A stretch of 64,000 nt of DNA from Pseudomonas sp. GM78 (GTDB lineage Bacteria > Pseudomonadota > Gammaproteobacteria > Pseudomonadales > Pseudomonadaceae), in NCBI RefSeq assembly GCF_000282475.1, contig NZ_AKJF01000198.1:1-64000 (forward strand), written 5' to 3'. Position numbers and translations under genes: made by a program. Under the pieces are notes generated by a model, which saw only the letters and a list, made by a program, of their open reading frames with translations, did not search any database and had not been told where the DNA came from. Shown piece by piece: positions 27,367 to 35,595 of this stretch. The number at the start of each line of letters is the position of its first letter. The first letter of the stretch is position 1.

Positions 27367-28266
27367 ATGAGCACGCCCAACGTTGAAGCCGTCAAACTGG
27401 ATGAACTGAACTGCTGGCGCATCCGCCACGGCCAGGCCGAATTGCTGGTGGCCCAGCAGGGTGCACACATCCTCAGCTATCAGTTGGCTGGCCAGCCACC
27501 GCTGATCTGGCTCAACGACGAGGCCGTCTTCAAGGCGGGCAAAAGCATCCGCGCCGGTGTGCCGGTTTGCTGGCCGTGGTTCGGCAACCTGGCGCGCAAC
27601 CCACAGAGCGTCCAGGCGATGCGCACCGGCAACGAACCCGCCGCCGCTCACGGGCTGGTGCGGGCGATCGACTGGGAATTGGGCGGCATCGAGGCCGAGG
27701 GCGAAAGCCTGAAGATCGAGTTCCTCCTGCCCTGCCCCGAAGGCGGCTTGCCAGGCTGGCCGCACAAGGTCGACCTGAAGTTGAGCATTCGCCTGGACGA
27801 GCAACTGCATATCAACCTGACCAGTCACAACCAGGGCACCGACACCGTCACGATCAGCCAGGCACTGCACAGCTATTTCGCGGTGAGCGATGTGCGTAAT
27901 GTGCATGTCGAAGGGCTGGACGGGCTGAGCTATATCGAGACGCTGGACGACTGGAAAACCGTGTCCCAGTCCGGTGACTTGCACTTTACCGGCGAAACCG
28001 ATCGCATCTACCTCGATACGCCGCCCCGGCTCAGCATTGTCGACCCGGCCTGGGAGCGACGCATCGAGCTGACCAGTACCGGTTCGCGCTCGGCAGTGAT
28101 CTGGAACCCGTGGACCGAGCGCGCTGCGGCGTTCAGCGACATGGCCGACGATGGCTGGCAGCGCATGCTGTGCATTGAAACGGCGAATGTGATGGGTGAT
28201 GTGGTGACGTTGGCGCCGGGTGCCAGTCATACCCTGGGCGTGAGCATCAACAGCAAACCACTCTAA
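27367..28266 (+). CDS. D-hexose-6-phosphate mutarotase (aldose 1-epimerase family)
   Basis: 299 residues from ATG 27367 (MSTPNVEAVK). The galactose-mutarotase-like fold is shown by RAGVPVCWPWFG, AAHGLVRAIDW (catalytic His) and TISQALHSYFAVSDV; these match YeaD-type enzymes interconverting alpha and beta anomers of hexose-6-phosphates. An upstream in-frame start at 27334 lacks support. A REPIN follows the gene. Confidence 0.88.
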   Translation: MSTPNVEAVKLDELNCWRIRHGQAELLVAQQGAHILSYQLAGQPPLIWLNDEAVFKAGKSIRAGVPVCWPWFGNLARNPQSVQAMRTGNEPAAAHGLVRAIDWELGGIEAEGESLKIEFLLPCPEGGLPGWPHKVDLKLSIRLDEQLHINLTSHNQGTDTVTISQALHSYFAVSDVRNVHVEGLDGLSYIETLDDWKTVSQSGDLHFTGETDRIYLDTPPRLSIVDPAWERRIELTSTGSRSAVIWNPWTERAAAFSDMADDGWQRMLCIETANVMGDVVTLAPGASHTLGVSINSKPL

Positions 28267-28283
28267 GCAACACCAAAAACCAA

Positions 28284-28373
28284 TGTGGGAGCGAGCCTGC
28301 TCGCGATAGCGGCCTGATAGTCAACGAAGATGTTGAATGTCATGGCCTCATCGCGAGCAGGCTCGCTCCCACA
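28284..28373. repeat. REPIN after the mutarotase gene
   Basis: TGTGGGAGCGAGCCTGCTCGC and its complement, about 90 bases end to end, with inner GGCCTGATAG / CATGGCCTCA partly inverted. It separates two convergent genes. Confidence 0.9.
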
Positions 28374-28402
28374 GTTAGTTTGTGCAGAACCGGAATGGCG
28401 AG

Positions 28403-28939
28403 TTACAAATCCGACTCCTGCACCACCCTCACCTTCGCCGCATCCAGCGCATACGCCGCATCCGCCAGGTCATTGCTGACCTTCTCGATCTTCAGCGTGC
28501 CGGTCACCCACAACGGCGTGTAGATATCATCCAGCTTCAAGCCCTTGGGATAACGCACCAGCACCAGCTGATTGGGTGGCGGTGGCGGTACGTGGATGCA
28601 GGCCCCCGGGTATGGCACCAGGAAGAACAATGTGCTGCGGCCCTTGGCGTCGGACTCCAGCGGTACCGGATAACCACCGATACGGATGTCCTTGTCGTTC
28701 ATCGAGGCTACGGTCTTGGTCGAATACATCACCGCGGGCAAACCCTTGCTCTGCTTCATGCCACCTTTTTCAGTGAAGGTGCCAGTGGCTTCCGGGGAGT
28801 TGTGGTCGATTTCGGGCATGGCCTCGAGGGCTTTCTGGTCCGACTTGGGCATCAGTTCGAGCCAGTCGGTTTCCGGCAAATCGCCGGCATGGGCAAGGCC
28901 CGTACTCAGTAAAACAAGAGTCAGCAGAAGACGTCGCAT
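28403..28939 (-). CDS. DUF3299 exported protein
   Basis: 178 residues with a signal peptide (MRRLLLTLVLLSTGLAHA). The mature sequence has IRIGGYPVPLE, STLFFLVPYPGACIHVPPPP and TPLWVTGTLKIEK, typical of DUF3299. Members are often near ABC-type or lipoprotein export genes, but here it is isolated. Function unknown; periplasmic location is inferred. Confidence 0.85.
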   Translation of the reverse strand: MRRLLLTLVLLSTGLAHAGDLPETDWLELMPKSDQKALEAMPEIDHNSPEATGTFTEKGGMKQSKGLPAVMYSTKTVASMNDKDIRIGGYPVPLESDAKGRSTLFFLVPYPGACIHVPPPPPNQLVLVRYPKGLKLDDIYTPLWVTGTLKIEKVSNDLADAAYALDAAKVRVVQESDL

Positions 28940-29022
28940 GAAAATGCCCGGTAGGGTTAAGGAAATCGCCGGGCATTCTAGTCCTCCCGGGCTGCGCAGC
29001 CGAGAGGACTTTGTCGCGTGGA

Positions 29023-29268
29023 TCAGTTCTTTTTGATCAAGCCGTAGATCACCAGCAAGATGACGGCGCCCACCAGTGCACCGATGAAGCCTGCGCCTTC
29101 ACCCGCTTGATAGAAGCCCAGGGCCTGGCCGCCGTAAGTGGCTGCCAACGAACCGCCGATACCGAGCAGGATGGTCATGATCCAGCCCATGCTGTCATCG
29201 CCCGGTTTCAGGAACCGAGCCAGCAGGCCGACGATCAAGCCGATAAAGATGGTTCCGATGATTCCCAT
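29023..29268 (-). CDS. GlsB/YeaQ/YmgE-family small membrane protein
   Basis: 81 residues, three hydrophobic segments with glycine-rich turns (GTIFIGLIVGLLARFLKPG, GWIMTILLGIGGSLAATYGG). This transglycosylase-associated/stress-response family is widespread and often stress-induced; its molecular role is unknown. Transcribed alone between the DUF3299 gene and purK. Confidence 0.9.
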   Translation of the reverse strand: MGIIGTIFIGLIVGLLARFLKPGDDSMGWIMTILLGIGGSLAATYGGQALGFYQAGEGAGFIGALVGAVILLVIYGLIKKN

Positions 29269-29393
29269 GGCATTTCCCTCTGATTTGGTAGATATGCCAA
29301 AGCCTAGTCAGACTTTGGCATCCTGCCATGAGAGAACGGCGGTCCAGCAATGGTTCCGCCGCTGCCACATGAAACCAGATTTACCTGGTGATG

Positions 29394-30476
29394 CTACTCG
29401 GCGATGAGCGCTTCGACCTTGAGGATCTGCGCGGCCAGCGTTTCGCGGTCTGCACAACGCAGGTTGGCGTGACCGACCTTGCGGCCGACCTTGAATGCCT
29501 TGCCGTAGTGATGCAGATGGCAATCGGCGATGGCCAGGACTTTTTCAGTTTCCGGCACTTTACCGATGAAATTCACCATTGCGCTTTCGCCAACCTTGGC
29601 GGTCGAACCCAGCGGCAGACCGGCAACCGCCCGCAGGTGGTTTTCGAACTGGCTGCACTCGGCGCCTTCGGTGGTCCAGTGCCCGGAGTTGTGCACACGC
29701 GGGGCGATTTCGTTGGCTTTCAGGCCGCCGTCGACTTCAAAGAACTCGAACGCCATGACGCCAACATAATTCAGCTGCTTGAGCACCCGGCTGGAGTAAT
29801 CTTCGGCCAAGGCTTGCAACGGGTGATCGGTGCTGGCCACGGACAGCTTGAGGATGCCGCTGTCGTGGGTGTTGTGTACCAGCGGATAAAACCTGGTTTC
29901 GCCATCGCGAGCACGCACGGCGATCAGCGAGACTTCGCCGGTGAAGGGTACGAAACCTTCCAGCAGGCAAGCCACACTGCCCAGCTCGGCGAAAGTGCCA
30001 ACGACATCTTCAGGCGTGCGCAGGACTTTCTGGCCCTTGCCGTCGTAACCCAGGGTGCGGGTCTTCAGCACGGCAGGCAGACCGATGGAAGCCACGGCAG
30101 CGTCCAGGTCAGCCTGGGACTGAATGTCGGCGAACGCCGGGGTCGGAATCCCCAGGTCCTTGAACATGCTCTTCTCGAACCAGCGATCGCGGGCGATACG
30201 CAAGGCTTCGGCGCTCGGATAGACCGGCACGAACTGCGAGAGGAAGGCCACGGTTTCCGCCGGAACGCTTTCGAACTCGAAGGTCACCAGATCGACTTCA
30301 TCGGCCAACTGGCGCAGGTGATCCTGGTCGCCGTAATCGGCGCGCAAGTGCTCGCCCAATGCAGACGCGCAAGCGTCCGGCGCCGGGTCGAGGAAAGCGA
30401 AGTTCATGCCCAGCGGAGTCCCCGCCAGCGCCAACATGCGACCCAACTGGCCGCCACCGATTACACCGATCTTCAT
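29394..30476 (-). CDS. purK: PurK, N5-carboxyaminoimidazole ribonucleotide synthase
   Basis: 360-residue ATP-grasp enzyme that carboxylates aminoimidazole ribonucleotide in purine synthesis. MKIGVIGGGQLGRMLALAG opens the nucleotide fold; KTRTLGYDGKGQ and FEFFEVDGGLKANEIAPRVHNSGHWT are family motifs. The start at 30476 has a GAGG site; the frame extends three codons further without support. It follows purE by 11 bases and its product is the PurE substrate. Confidence 0.97.
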   Translation of the reverse strand: MKIGVIGGGQLGRMLALAGTPLGMNFAFLDPAPDACASALGEHLRADYGDQDHLRQLADEVDLVTFEFESVPAETVAFLSQFVPVYPSAEALRIARDRWFEKSMFKDLGIPTPAFADIQSQADLDAAVASIGLPAVLKTRTLGYDGKGQKVLRTPEDVVGTFAELGSVACLLEGFVPFTGEVSLIAVRARDGETRFYPLVHNTHDSGILKLSVASTDHPLQALAEDYSSRVLKQLNYVGVMAFEFFEVDGGLKANEIAPRVHNSGHWTTEGAECSQFENHLRAVAGLPLGSTAKVGESAMVNFIGKVPETEKVLAIADCHLHHYGKAFKVGRKVGHANLRCADRETLAAQILKVEALIAE

Positions 30477-30487
30477 CGTCAACAACC

Positions 30488-30979
30488 TCAGGCGATGCGT
30501 GGGTCTGGATTTTCCAGGACGCTGTCTGTCTGCTCAGCACGGAAGGTTTTCAGCACCGCGTGGAACTGTGGGTGCTTGGCGCCCAGGATACTCGCCGACA
30601 GCAGGGCTGCGTTGATCGCACCGGCCTTGCCGATGGCCAGGGTGGCAACCGGGATGCCTGCTGGCATCTGCACGATCGAGAGCAGCGAATCGACGCCCGA
30701 GAGCATTGCCGACTGCACCGGCACGCCCAGCACCGGCAGGTGGGTCTTGGCCGCACACATGCCAGGCAAGTGGGCTGCGCCACCGGCACCGGCGATGATC
30801 ACCTCGATGCCACGCGCCTCGGCTTCTTCAGCGTACTGGAACAGCAGGTCCGGGGTACGGTGGGCAGAGACCACTTTCACCTCGTAAGGGATGCCGAGCT
30901 TTTCCAGCATATCGGCGGTGTGGCTAAGGGTGGACCAATCGGACTTGGAGCCCATGATCACGCCAACCAATGCACTCAT
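30488..30979 (-). CDS. purE: PurE, N5-carboxyaminoimidazole ribonucleotide mutase
   Basis: 163 residues. [20 protein letters not shown] and VVSAHRTPD are the class I PurE active-site motifs, and [13 protein letters not shown] is the conserved loop with the catalytic His. It works directly after PurK. A predicted promoter lies about 115 bases upstream, with a complete intrinsic terminator between it and the start codon (see findings). Confidence 0.97.
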   Translation of the reverse strand: MSALVGVIMGSKSDWSTLSHTADMLEKLGIPYEVKVVSAHRTPDLLFQYAEEAEARGIEVIIAGAGGAAHLPGMCAAKTHLPVLGVPVQSAMLSGVDSLLSIVQMPAGIPVATLAIGKAGAINAALLSASILGAKHPQFHAVLKTFRAEQTDSVLENPDPRIA

Positions 30980-31026
30980 CGTCGTGCCTCTTCTCTCTGG
31001 GCGCCCGCAGGCGCATCAAAAAACAA

Positions 31027-31051
31027 CAAGCCACGCAGAATGCGTGGCTTG
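31027..31051 (-). terminator. Intrinsic terminator in the purE leader
   Basis: Perfect 10-bp stem CAAGCCACGC / GCGTGGCTTG with a 5-base loop. Read leftwards it is followed by TTGTTTTTTG. It lies about 50 bases before the purE start. It either ends transcripts from the LysR gene or attenuates purEK. Confidence 0.8.
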
Positions 31052-31093
31052 ATTGTACGAATTATGGCCAGGCGAACCGGCCGAAGGCCGCGC

Positions 31094-31099
31094 AGTATA
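31094..31099 (-). promoter_or_regulatory. Predicted purE promoter -10 element
   Basis: TATACT on the minus strand, one mismatch from TATAAT, with a poor -35 match (CTGTTT) about 17 bases upstream. Transcription from here would cross a CGGCC-TTC-GGCCG hairpin (31078-31090) and the terminator before purE. Confidence 0.45.
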
Positions 31100-31211
31100 C
31101 CTCAATGAAGCAGATAAACAGCCCCCATTACGACCATCTGTCATCCACCGCAAAGCACCGGATTTATTGACTTTAAGGTCAGTAGAAATACTCGCCATCG
31201 CCCCGCCCCCC

Positions 31212-31279
31212 TGTAGGAGCACAGCTTGCTGGCGATGGCGATTTCGAAGACGCCATCGCCAGCAAGCTGTGCTCCTACA
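31212..31279. repeat. REPIN with perfect 29-base arms
   Basis: TGTAGGAGCACAGCTTGCTGG-type arms at 31212-31240 and 31251-31279 are exact reverse complements around a 10-base loop. It begins 9 bases after the LysR-gene stop on the minus strand and probably serves as its transcript end. Confidence 0.92.
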
Positions 31280-31288
31280 AAGGCATCG

Positions 31289-32203
31289 TTAACCGGTCGT
31301 GCCCTGCGCTGCCCCGCCCTCCAACTTGCGCCACAACAACCGCACGTTGGCTTTGCGCACCAACGCGCAGCGGTACAAACGAATCTCCAGCGGTACGTGC
31401 CACTGCGGACCGCCACAGACCACCAGCTCACCGCGTGCCAGTTCGGCGCGCACACTCAGTTGCGGGACCCAGGCAATCCCCAGTCCTTCCAGTGCCATGC
31501 TTTTCAGGCTGTCGGCCATGGCGGTTTCATACACCGTGGTAAAGCGCAGCGCGCGCTGGCGCAGCAACCCATTGACCGAACGCCCGAGAAACGCTCCCGC
31601 ACTGTAGGCCAGCAACGGCACGCTGGCCTCGCCCTCCAGATCGAACAGGGGTTTTCCCTGCTCATCTGCCGCGCACACCGGGAGCATTTCGGTATGCCCA
31701 AGGTGCAGGGAAGGAAAGATTTCAGGGTCCATCTGCATGGCCGCGTCCGGGTCATAGAACGCCAGCATCAAGTCACAACCGCCCTCGCGTAACGCATGCA
31801 CGGCGTCGCCGACGTTGGTCGCCACCAACCGTGTAGCGATGTTCAAGCCTTCATTACGCAGTTGCGCGATCCAGCGCGGGAAAAACCCCAGCGCCAGCGA
31901 GTGCGCAGCCGCGACTTGCATCACTTCGCCCTGCCCACCTTCCAGATGATGCAGGTGGCGCAGCACTTCACCGAGCTGCTCGACCACGGTGCGCGCGGTC
32001 ACCAGGAACAACTGGCCTGCCGCCGTCAGCTCGACCGGCGTGCGCGAACGATTGACCAACGTCAGCCCCAGCGCGGCTTCGAGACTGCGGATTCGGCGGC
32101 TAAAGGCCGGTTGAGTCACGAAGCGTCGCTCGGCAGCCTGGGAGAAGCTGCGGGTGGCGGCCAGGGCACTGAAGTCCTCCAGCCATTTACTTTCCAGATT
32201 CAT
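31289..32203 (-). CDS. LysR-type transcriptional regulator next to aspA
   Basis: 304 residues from ATG 32203, which has a GGAGG site; the annotated longer frame adds eight residues. N-terminal winged helix-turn-helix (RSFSQAAERRFVTQPAFSRRIRSLEAALG) and a C-terminal effector domain. It is divergent from aspA with about 180 bases between, so it likely controls aspA and perhaps the asparaginase gene. The inducer is not known. Matches PAO1 PA5428 in position. Confidence 0.9.
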   Translation of the reverse strand: MNLESKWLEDFSALAATRSFSQAAERRFVTQPAFSRRIRSLEAALGLTLVNRSRTPVELTAAGQLFLVTARTVVEQLGEVLRHLHHLEGGQGEVMQVAAAHSLALGFFPRWIAQLRNEGLNIATRLVATNVGDAVHALREGGCDLMLAFYDPDAAMQMDPEIFPSLHLGHTEMLPVCAADEQGKPLFDLEGEASVPLLAYSAGAFLGRSVNGLLRQRALRFTTVYETAMADSLKSMALEGLGIAWVPQLSVRAELARGELVVCGGPQWHVPLEIRLYRCALVRKANVRLLWRKLEGGAAQGTTG

Positions 32204-32383
32204 CTCGCCCTCCCGGGCACGCACCAATTTAGGTCACACGCTCGCCGTCAACACGGCGTCACATGGGCATTATGCCGAATATGCATAGGCCAGTGTTTAA
32301 CAGCATTGGCCCAAAATTCTCCACAAGCCTAGCATTTGCAGTGTTCCGGCACAGCCCGGGTCCATATTGAGATGATTTCTATC

Positions 32384-33808
32384 ATGTCCTCCGCTGCATC
32401 ATTCCGCACAGAAAATGACCTGCTTGGCGCTCTCGAAGTACCGGCTCAAGCGTATTACGGTATCCAGACCCTGCGAGCGGTGAATAACTTCCGCCTTTCA
32501 GGCGTTCCGATTTCGCACTACCCGAAACTGGTTGTCGGTCTGGCCATGGTCAAACAGGCCGCCGCTGACGCCAACCGCGAGTTGGGTCATCTGAGCGAAG
32601 CCAAGCACGCTGCCATCAGCGAAGCCTGTGCACGTTTGATCCGCGGCGACTTCCACGAAGAGTTCGTGGTGGACATGATTCAAGGCGGCGCTGGCACTTC
32701 AACCAACATGAATGCCAACGAAGTCATCGCCAACATCGCGCTGGAGGCCATGGGTCACCAGAAAGGCGAATATCAGTACCTGCACCCGAACGACGACGTG
32801 AACATGGCGCAGTCGACCAACGACGCCTACCCGACGGCGATCCGCCTGGGTCTGTTGCTGGGTCATGACACCCTGCTCGCCAGCCTCGACAGCCTGATTC
32901 AGGCATTCGCGGCCAAGGGTGAAGAATTCAACCACGTCCTGAAGATGGGCCGTACCCAGCTGCAAGACGCCGTGCCGATGACCCTGGGTCAAGAGTTCCG
33001 CGCTTTCGCCACCACCATGGGCGAAGACCTGGCCCGTCTGAAGACGCTGGCTCCGGAACTGCTGACCGAAGTGAACCTGGGCGGCACCGCGATCGGCACC
33101 GGCATCAACGCCGACCCGCGCTATCAGGCCCTGGCCGTACAGCGTCTGGCCCTGATCAGCGGTCAACCGCTGGTTCCAGCCGCCGACCTGATCGAAGCCA
33201 CCTCCGACATGGGCGCCTTCGTGCTGTTCTCCGGCATGCTCAAGCGCACCGCGGTCAAGCTGTCCAAGATTTGCAACGACCTGCGCCTGCTGTCCAGCGG
33301 CCCACGCACCGGCATCAACGAAATCAACCTGCCAGCGCGTCAGCCAGGCAGCTCGATCATGCCAGGCAAGGTCAACCCGGTTATTCCGGAAGCCGTGAAC
33401 CAGGTTGCGTTCCAGGTCATCGGTAACGACCTGGCGCTGACCATGGCAGCCGAAGGCGGCCAACTGCAACTGAACGTGATGGAGCCGCTGATCGCCTTCA
33501 AGATCCTCGACTCGATCCGCCTGCTGCAACGCGCCATGGACATGCTGCGCGAACACTGCATCGTCGGCATCACCGCCAACGAAGCGCGCTGCCGTGAACT
33601 GGTCGAACACTCGATCGGTCTGGTCACCGCACTGAACCCGTACATCGGCTACAAAAACGCCACCCGCATCGCCCGTATCGCCCTTGAAAGCGGCCGCGGC
33701 GTGCTGGAACTGGTGCGCGAAGAAGGTCTGCTCGACGAAGCCATGCTCGCCGACATCCTGCGCCCGGAAAACATGATTGCCCCGCGTCTGGTGCCTCTGA
33801 AGGCTTAA
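32384..33808 (+). CDS. aspA: AspA, aspartate ammonia-lyase
   Basis: 474-residue fumarase/aspartase family enzyme converting aspartate to fumarate and ammonia. The signature GSSIMPGKVNP and the substrate-binding SGPRTGINEINLPARQPG segment are present, as is TSTNMNANEV. Start chosen at MSSAASFRTE (32384); upstream in-frame ATGs add no homologous sequence. Followed by a strong terminator and then an asparaginase, giving a short asparagine-to-fumarate route. Confidence 0.96.
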   Translation: MSSAASFRTENDLLGALEVPAQAYYGIQTLRAVNNFRLSGVPISHYPKLVVGLAMVKQAAADANRELGHLSEAKHAAISEACARLIRGDFHEEFVVDMIQGGAGTSTNMNANEVIANIALEAMGHQKGEYQYLHPNDDVNMAQSTNDAYPTAIRLGLLLGHDTLLASLDSLIQAFAAKGEEFNHVLKMGRTQLQDAVPMTLGQEFRAFATTMGEDLARLKTLAPELLTEVNLGGTAIGTGINADPRYQALAVQRLALISGQPLVPAADLIEATSDMGAFVLFSGMLKRTAVKLSKICNDLRLLSSGPRTGINEINLPARQPGSSIMPGKVNPVIPEAVNQVAFQVIGNDLALTMAAEGGQLQLNVMEPLIAFKILDSIRLLQRAMDMLREHCIVGITANEARCRELVEHSIGLVTALNPYIGYKNATRIARIALESGRGVLELVREEGLLDEAMLADILRPENMIAPRLVPLKA

Positions 33809-33864
33809 CCAACGCTGTAGCACCGCTCACCAGGTCGAGGGACTAGACACCTCTCACCTTTTGA

Positions 33865-33898
33865 GGGCCTGGAGATCACTCTCCAGGCCCTTTTTTTT
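33865..33898 (+). terminator. Strong terminator after aspA
   Basis: Perfect 11-bp stem GGGCCTGGAGA / TCTCCAGGCCC, TCAC loop, then eight T. Confidence 0.95.
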
Positions 33899-33921
33899 GA
33901 CTTTTGAAAACACCGAGCCTC

Positions 33922-33997
33922 CTGTGGGAGCGCAGCGCAACGCTGATCGGTTAAAGTGCGTCATCTCATGTGGGAGCGGCGGTGCGACGATTCGACT
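33922..33997. repeat. Two direct REP-like units
   Basis: TGTGGGAGCGCAGCGCAACGC and TGTGGGAGCGGCGGTGCGACG lie in the same orientation about 45 bases apart, unlike the inverted pairs elsewhere. They precede the asparaginase start. Confidence 0.7.
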
Positions 33998-34028
33998 TGA
34001 TCCCACACATCGTTCCCGGAGTGCCTCC

Positions 34029-35033
34029 ATGAATTCCTCGACCTACCCTGCAGCCCAGCACGTCATGGTGCTCTACACCGGCGGCACCATCGGCATGCAA
34101 GCCAGCGCCCAAGGCCTGACGCCGGCATCCGGTTTCGAAGCGCGGATGCGCGAGTACCTGCACAGCCAGCCTGATCTCGTGGTACCGCAATGGCGCTTTC
34201 GCGAGATGTCGCCGCTGATCGACAGCGCCAACATGAGCCCGGCGTATTGGCAGCAACTGCGTGAAGCGGTGGTCGACGCCGTGGACGTGCAAGGTTGCGA
34301 CAGCGTGCTGATCCTGCACGGCACCGACACCCTCGCCTACAGCGCCGCCGCCATGAGTTTTCAATTACTTGGCCTGCAGGCCCGGGTGTGTTTCACCGGT
34401 TCAATGCTGCCGGCCGGCGTCACCGACAGCGATGCCTGGGAAAACCTCAGCGGTGCGCTGATTGCATTGGGCCAAGGCCTGGCACCGGGTGTTCACTTGT
34501 ATTTCCACGGCGAACTGCTGGACCCGACCCGTTGCGCCAAAGTTCGCAGTTTCGGCCGACATCCGTTCAAGCGGCTGGAACGTCAGGGCGGCGGCATGAA
34601 AGAGCCTTCGATTCCTGCACAACTGATCTACAACCAACCCCGGCAACTGGCGAACATCGCGGTGCTACCGTTGTTTCCCGGCATCGGCGCCGAAATACTG
34701 GACGGCCTGATCGACAGCGGCATTCAGGGCCTGGTGCTGGAGTGCTACGGCAGCGGTACCGGGCCTAGCGACAATCCGGGGTTTCTCACCAGCCTGGAAC
34801 GGGCGCGGGACACGGGCGTCGTGGTGGTGGCAGTCACGCAGTGCCATGAAGGAGGCGTAGAGCTGGACGTCTATGAGGCCGGTAATCGTTTGCGGGTTGC
34901 CGGTGTGCTTTCAGGTGGCGGCATGACCCGTGAAGCGGCGTTCGGCAAGCTGCATGGTTTGCTGGGTGCAGGACTAGAACCCGCTGAGGTTCGCCGGCTT
35001 GTTGAACTGGACCTGTGTGGCGAGCTTGCTTGA
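34029..35033 (+). CDS. ansA: L-asparaginase
   Basis: 334 residues from ATG 34029 with a CGGAG site; a longer frame runs back through the REPs and was rejected. Both catalytic threonine motifs are present: MVLYTGGTIGMQ and VLILHGTDTLAYSAAAM. No signal peptide is seen, so a cytoplasmic (type I) enzyme is likely. It releases aspartate and ammonia from asparagine, feeding AspA next door. The type I/II assignment is inferred. Confidence 0.92.
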   Translation: MNSSTYPAAQHVMVLYTGGTIGMQASAQGLTPASGFEARMREYLHSQPDLVVPQWRFREMSPLIDSANMSPAYWQQLREAVVDAVDVQGCDSVLILHGTDTLAYSAAAMSFQLLGLQARVCFTGSMLPAGVTDSDAWENLSGALIALGQGLAPGVHLYFHGELLDPTRCAKVRSFGRHPFKRLERQGGGMKEPSIPAQLIYNQPRQLANIAVLPLFPGIGAEILDGLIDSGIQGLVLECYGSGTGPSDNPGFLTSLERARDTGVVVVAVTQCHEGGVELDVYEAGNRLRVAGVLSGGGMTREAAFGKLHGLLGAGLEPAEVRRLVELDLCGELA

Positions 35034-35154
35034 TACACCAAACCCAAGCAATTAGCGCGCTCAAGTCTCTCCACGGTTTTTCGAGAACTTGAGCCACAAC
35101 TGCAAACATACGACCTTACAAACATACTGCGATTATAACTCCCACAATAAAGTC

Positions 35155-35194
35155 AAGTTAGATACCTTGCTCGGGCAGGACGCAACTAAACTTG
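35155..35194 (+). promoter_or_regulatory. Structured leader of the small gene at 35212
   Basis: Outer arms CAAGTTAG (35154-35161) and CTAAACTTG (35186-35194) pair with one bulge, and an inner CCTTGC-TCGG-GCAGG hairpin is nested between them. AGGAG follows 7 bases later. The element could control translation or stability. Confidence 0.4.
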
Positions 35195-35211
35195 ATTACA
35201 GGAGTTACATC

Positions 35212-35526
35212 ATGAGCATTAAAACCAAAGACTGGACCGCACAAATCAACCGAATGCCGGGAGCAGCCTCTTTCCGCACCTTTGGCACGGTAACGGTTGC
35301 CCACACGGGAATTACGCCGAAGCTGGTCATGAGTTCACTGCAAGACAAATCCTTTGACCTGCGTCTGGAATTGCAACTTGAAAATTCCAACGATATTTCG
35401 CTGCAGGTAGAAACAGACAAATTTGTCGAATACAAAAAAATGGGCAACTCGAATGTCACCTGCGTCAGCATCTTCTACGAAGGAAAATTGCTGCACCATA
35501 TCGATAAAGTACTGATTACCGACTAA
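35212..35526 (+). CDS. Hypothetical small protein, AT-richer than neighbours
   Basis: 104 residues from ATG 35212, preceded by AGGAG at ideal spacing; an upstream in-frame start at 35089 has no site. The predicted protein is mostly beta-strand (ASFRTFGTVTVAHTG, FDLRLELQLENSNDISLQ, VTCVSIFYEGKLLHHIDKV) with no signal peptide or membrane segment. I do not recognise the family. Base composition is lower in GC than the flanking genes, suggesting recent acquisition. It ends just before a hairpin and faces the GGDEF/EAL gene. Confidence 0.75.
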   Translation: MSIKTKDWTAQINRMPGAASFRTFGTVTVAHTGITPKLVMSSLQDKSFDLRLELQLENSNDISLQVETDKFVEYKKMGNSNVTCVSIFYEGKLLHHIDKVLITD

Positions 35527-35554
35527 GCGAAGTATGTTTCCCGCGCTGTAGAGC

Positions 35555-35586
35555 TTCCCGCCAGACACACAGTTACCTGGCGGGAA
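35555..35586. terminator. Hairpin between convergent genes
   Basis: Ten-bp stem TTCCCGCCAG / CTGGCGGGAA with a 12-base loop, located between the small gene's stop and the GGDEF/EAL stop. It lacks a strong T-run on either side but is well placed to end both transcripts. Confidence 0.6.
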
Positions 35587-35595
35587 ACTCGTCGT

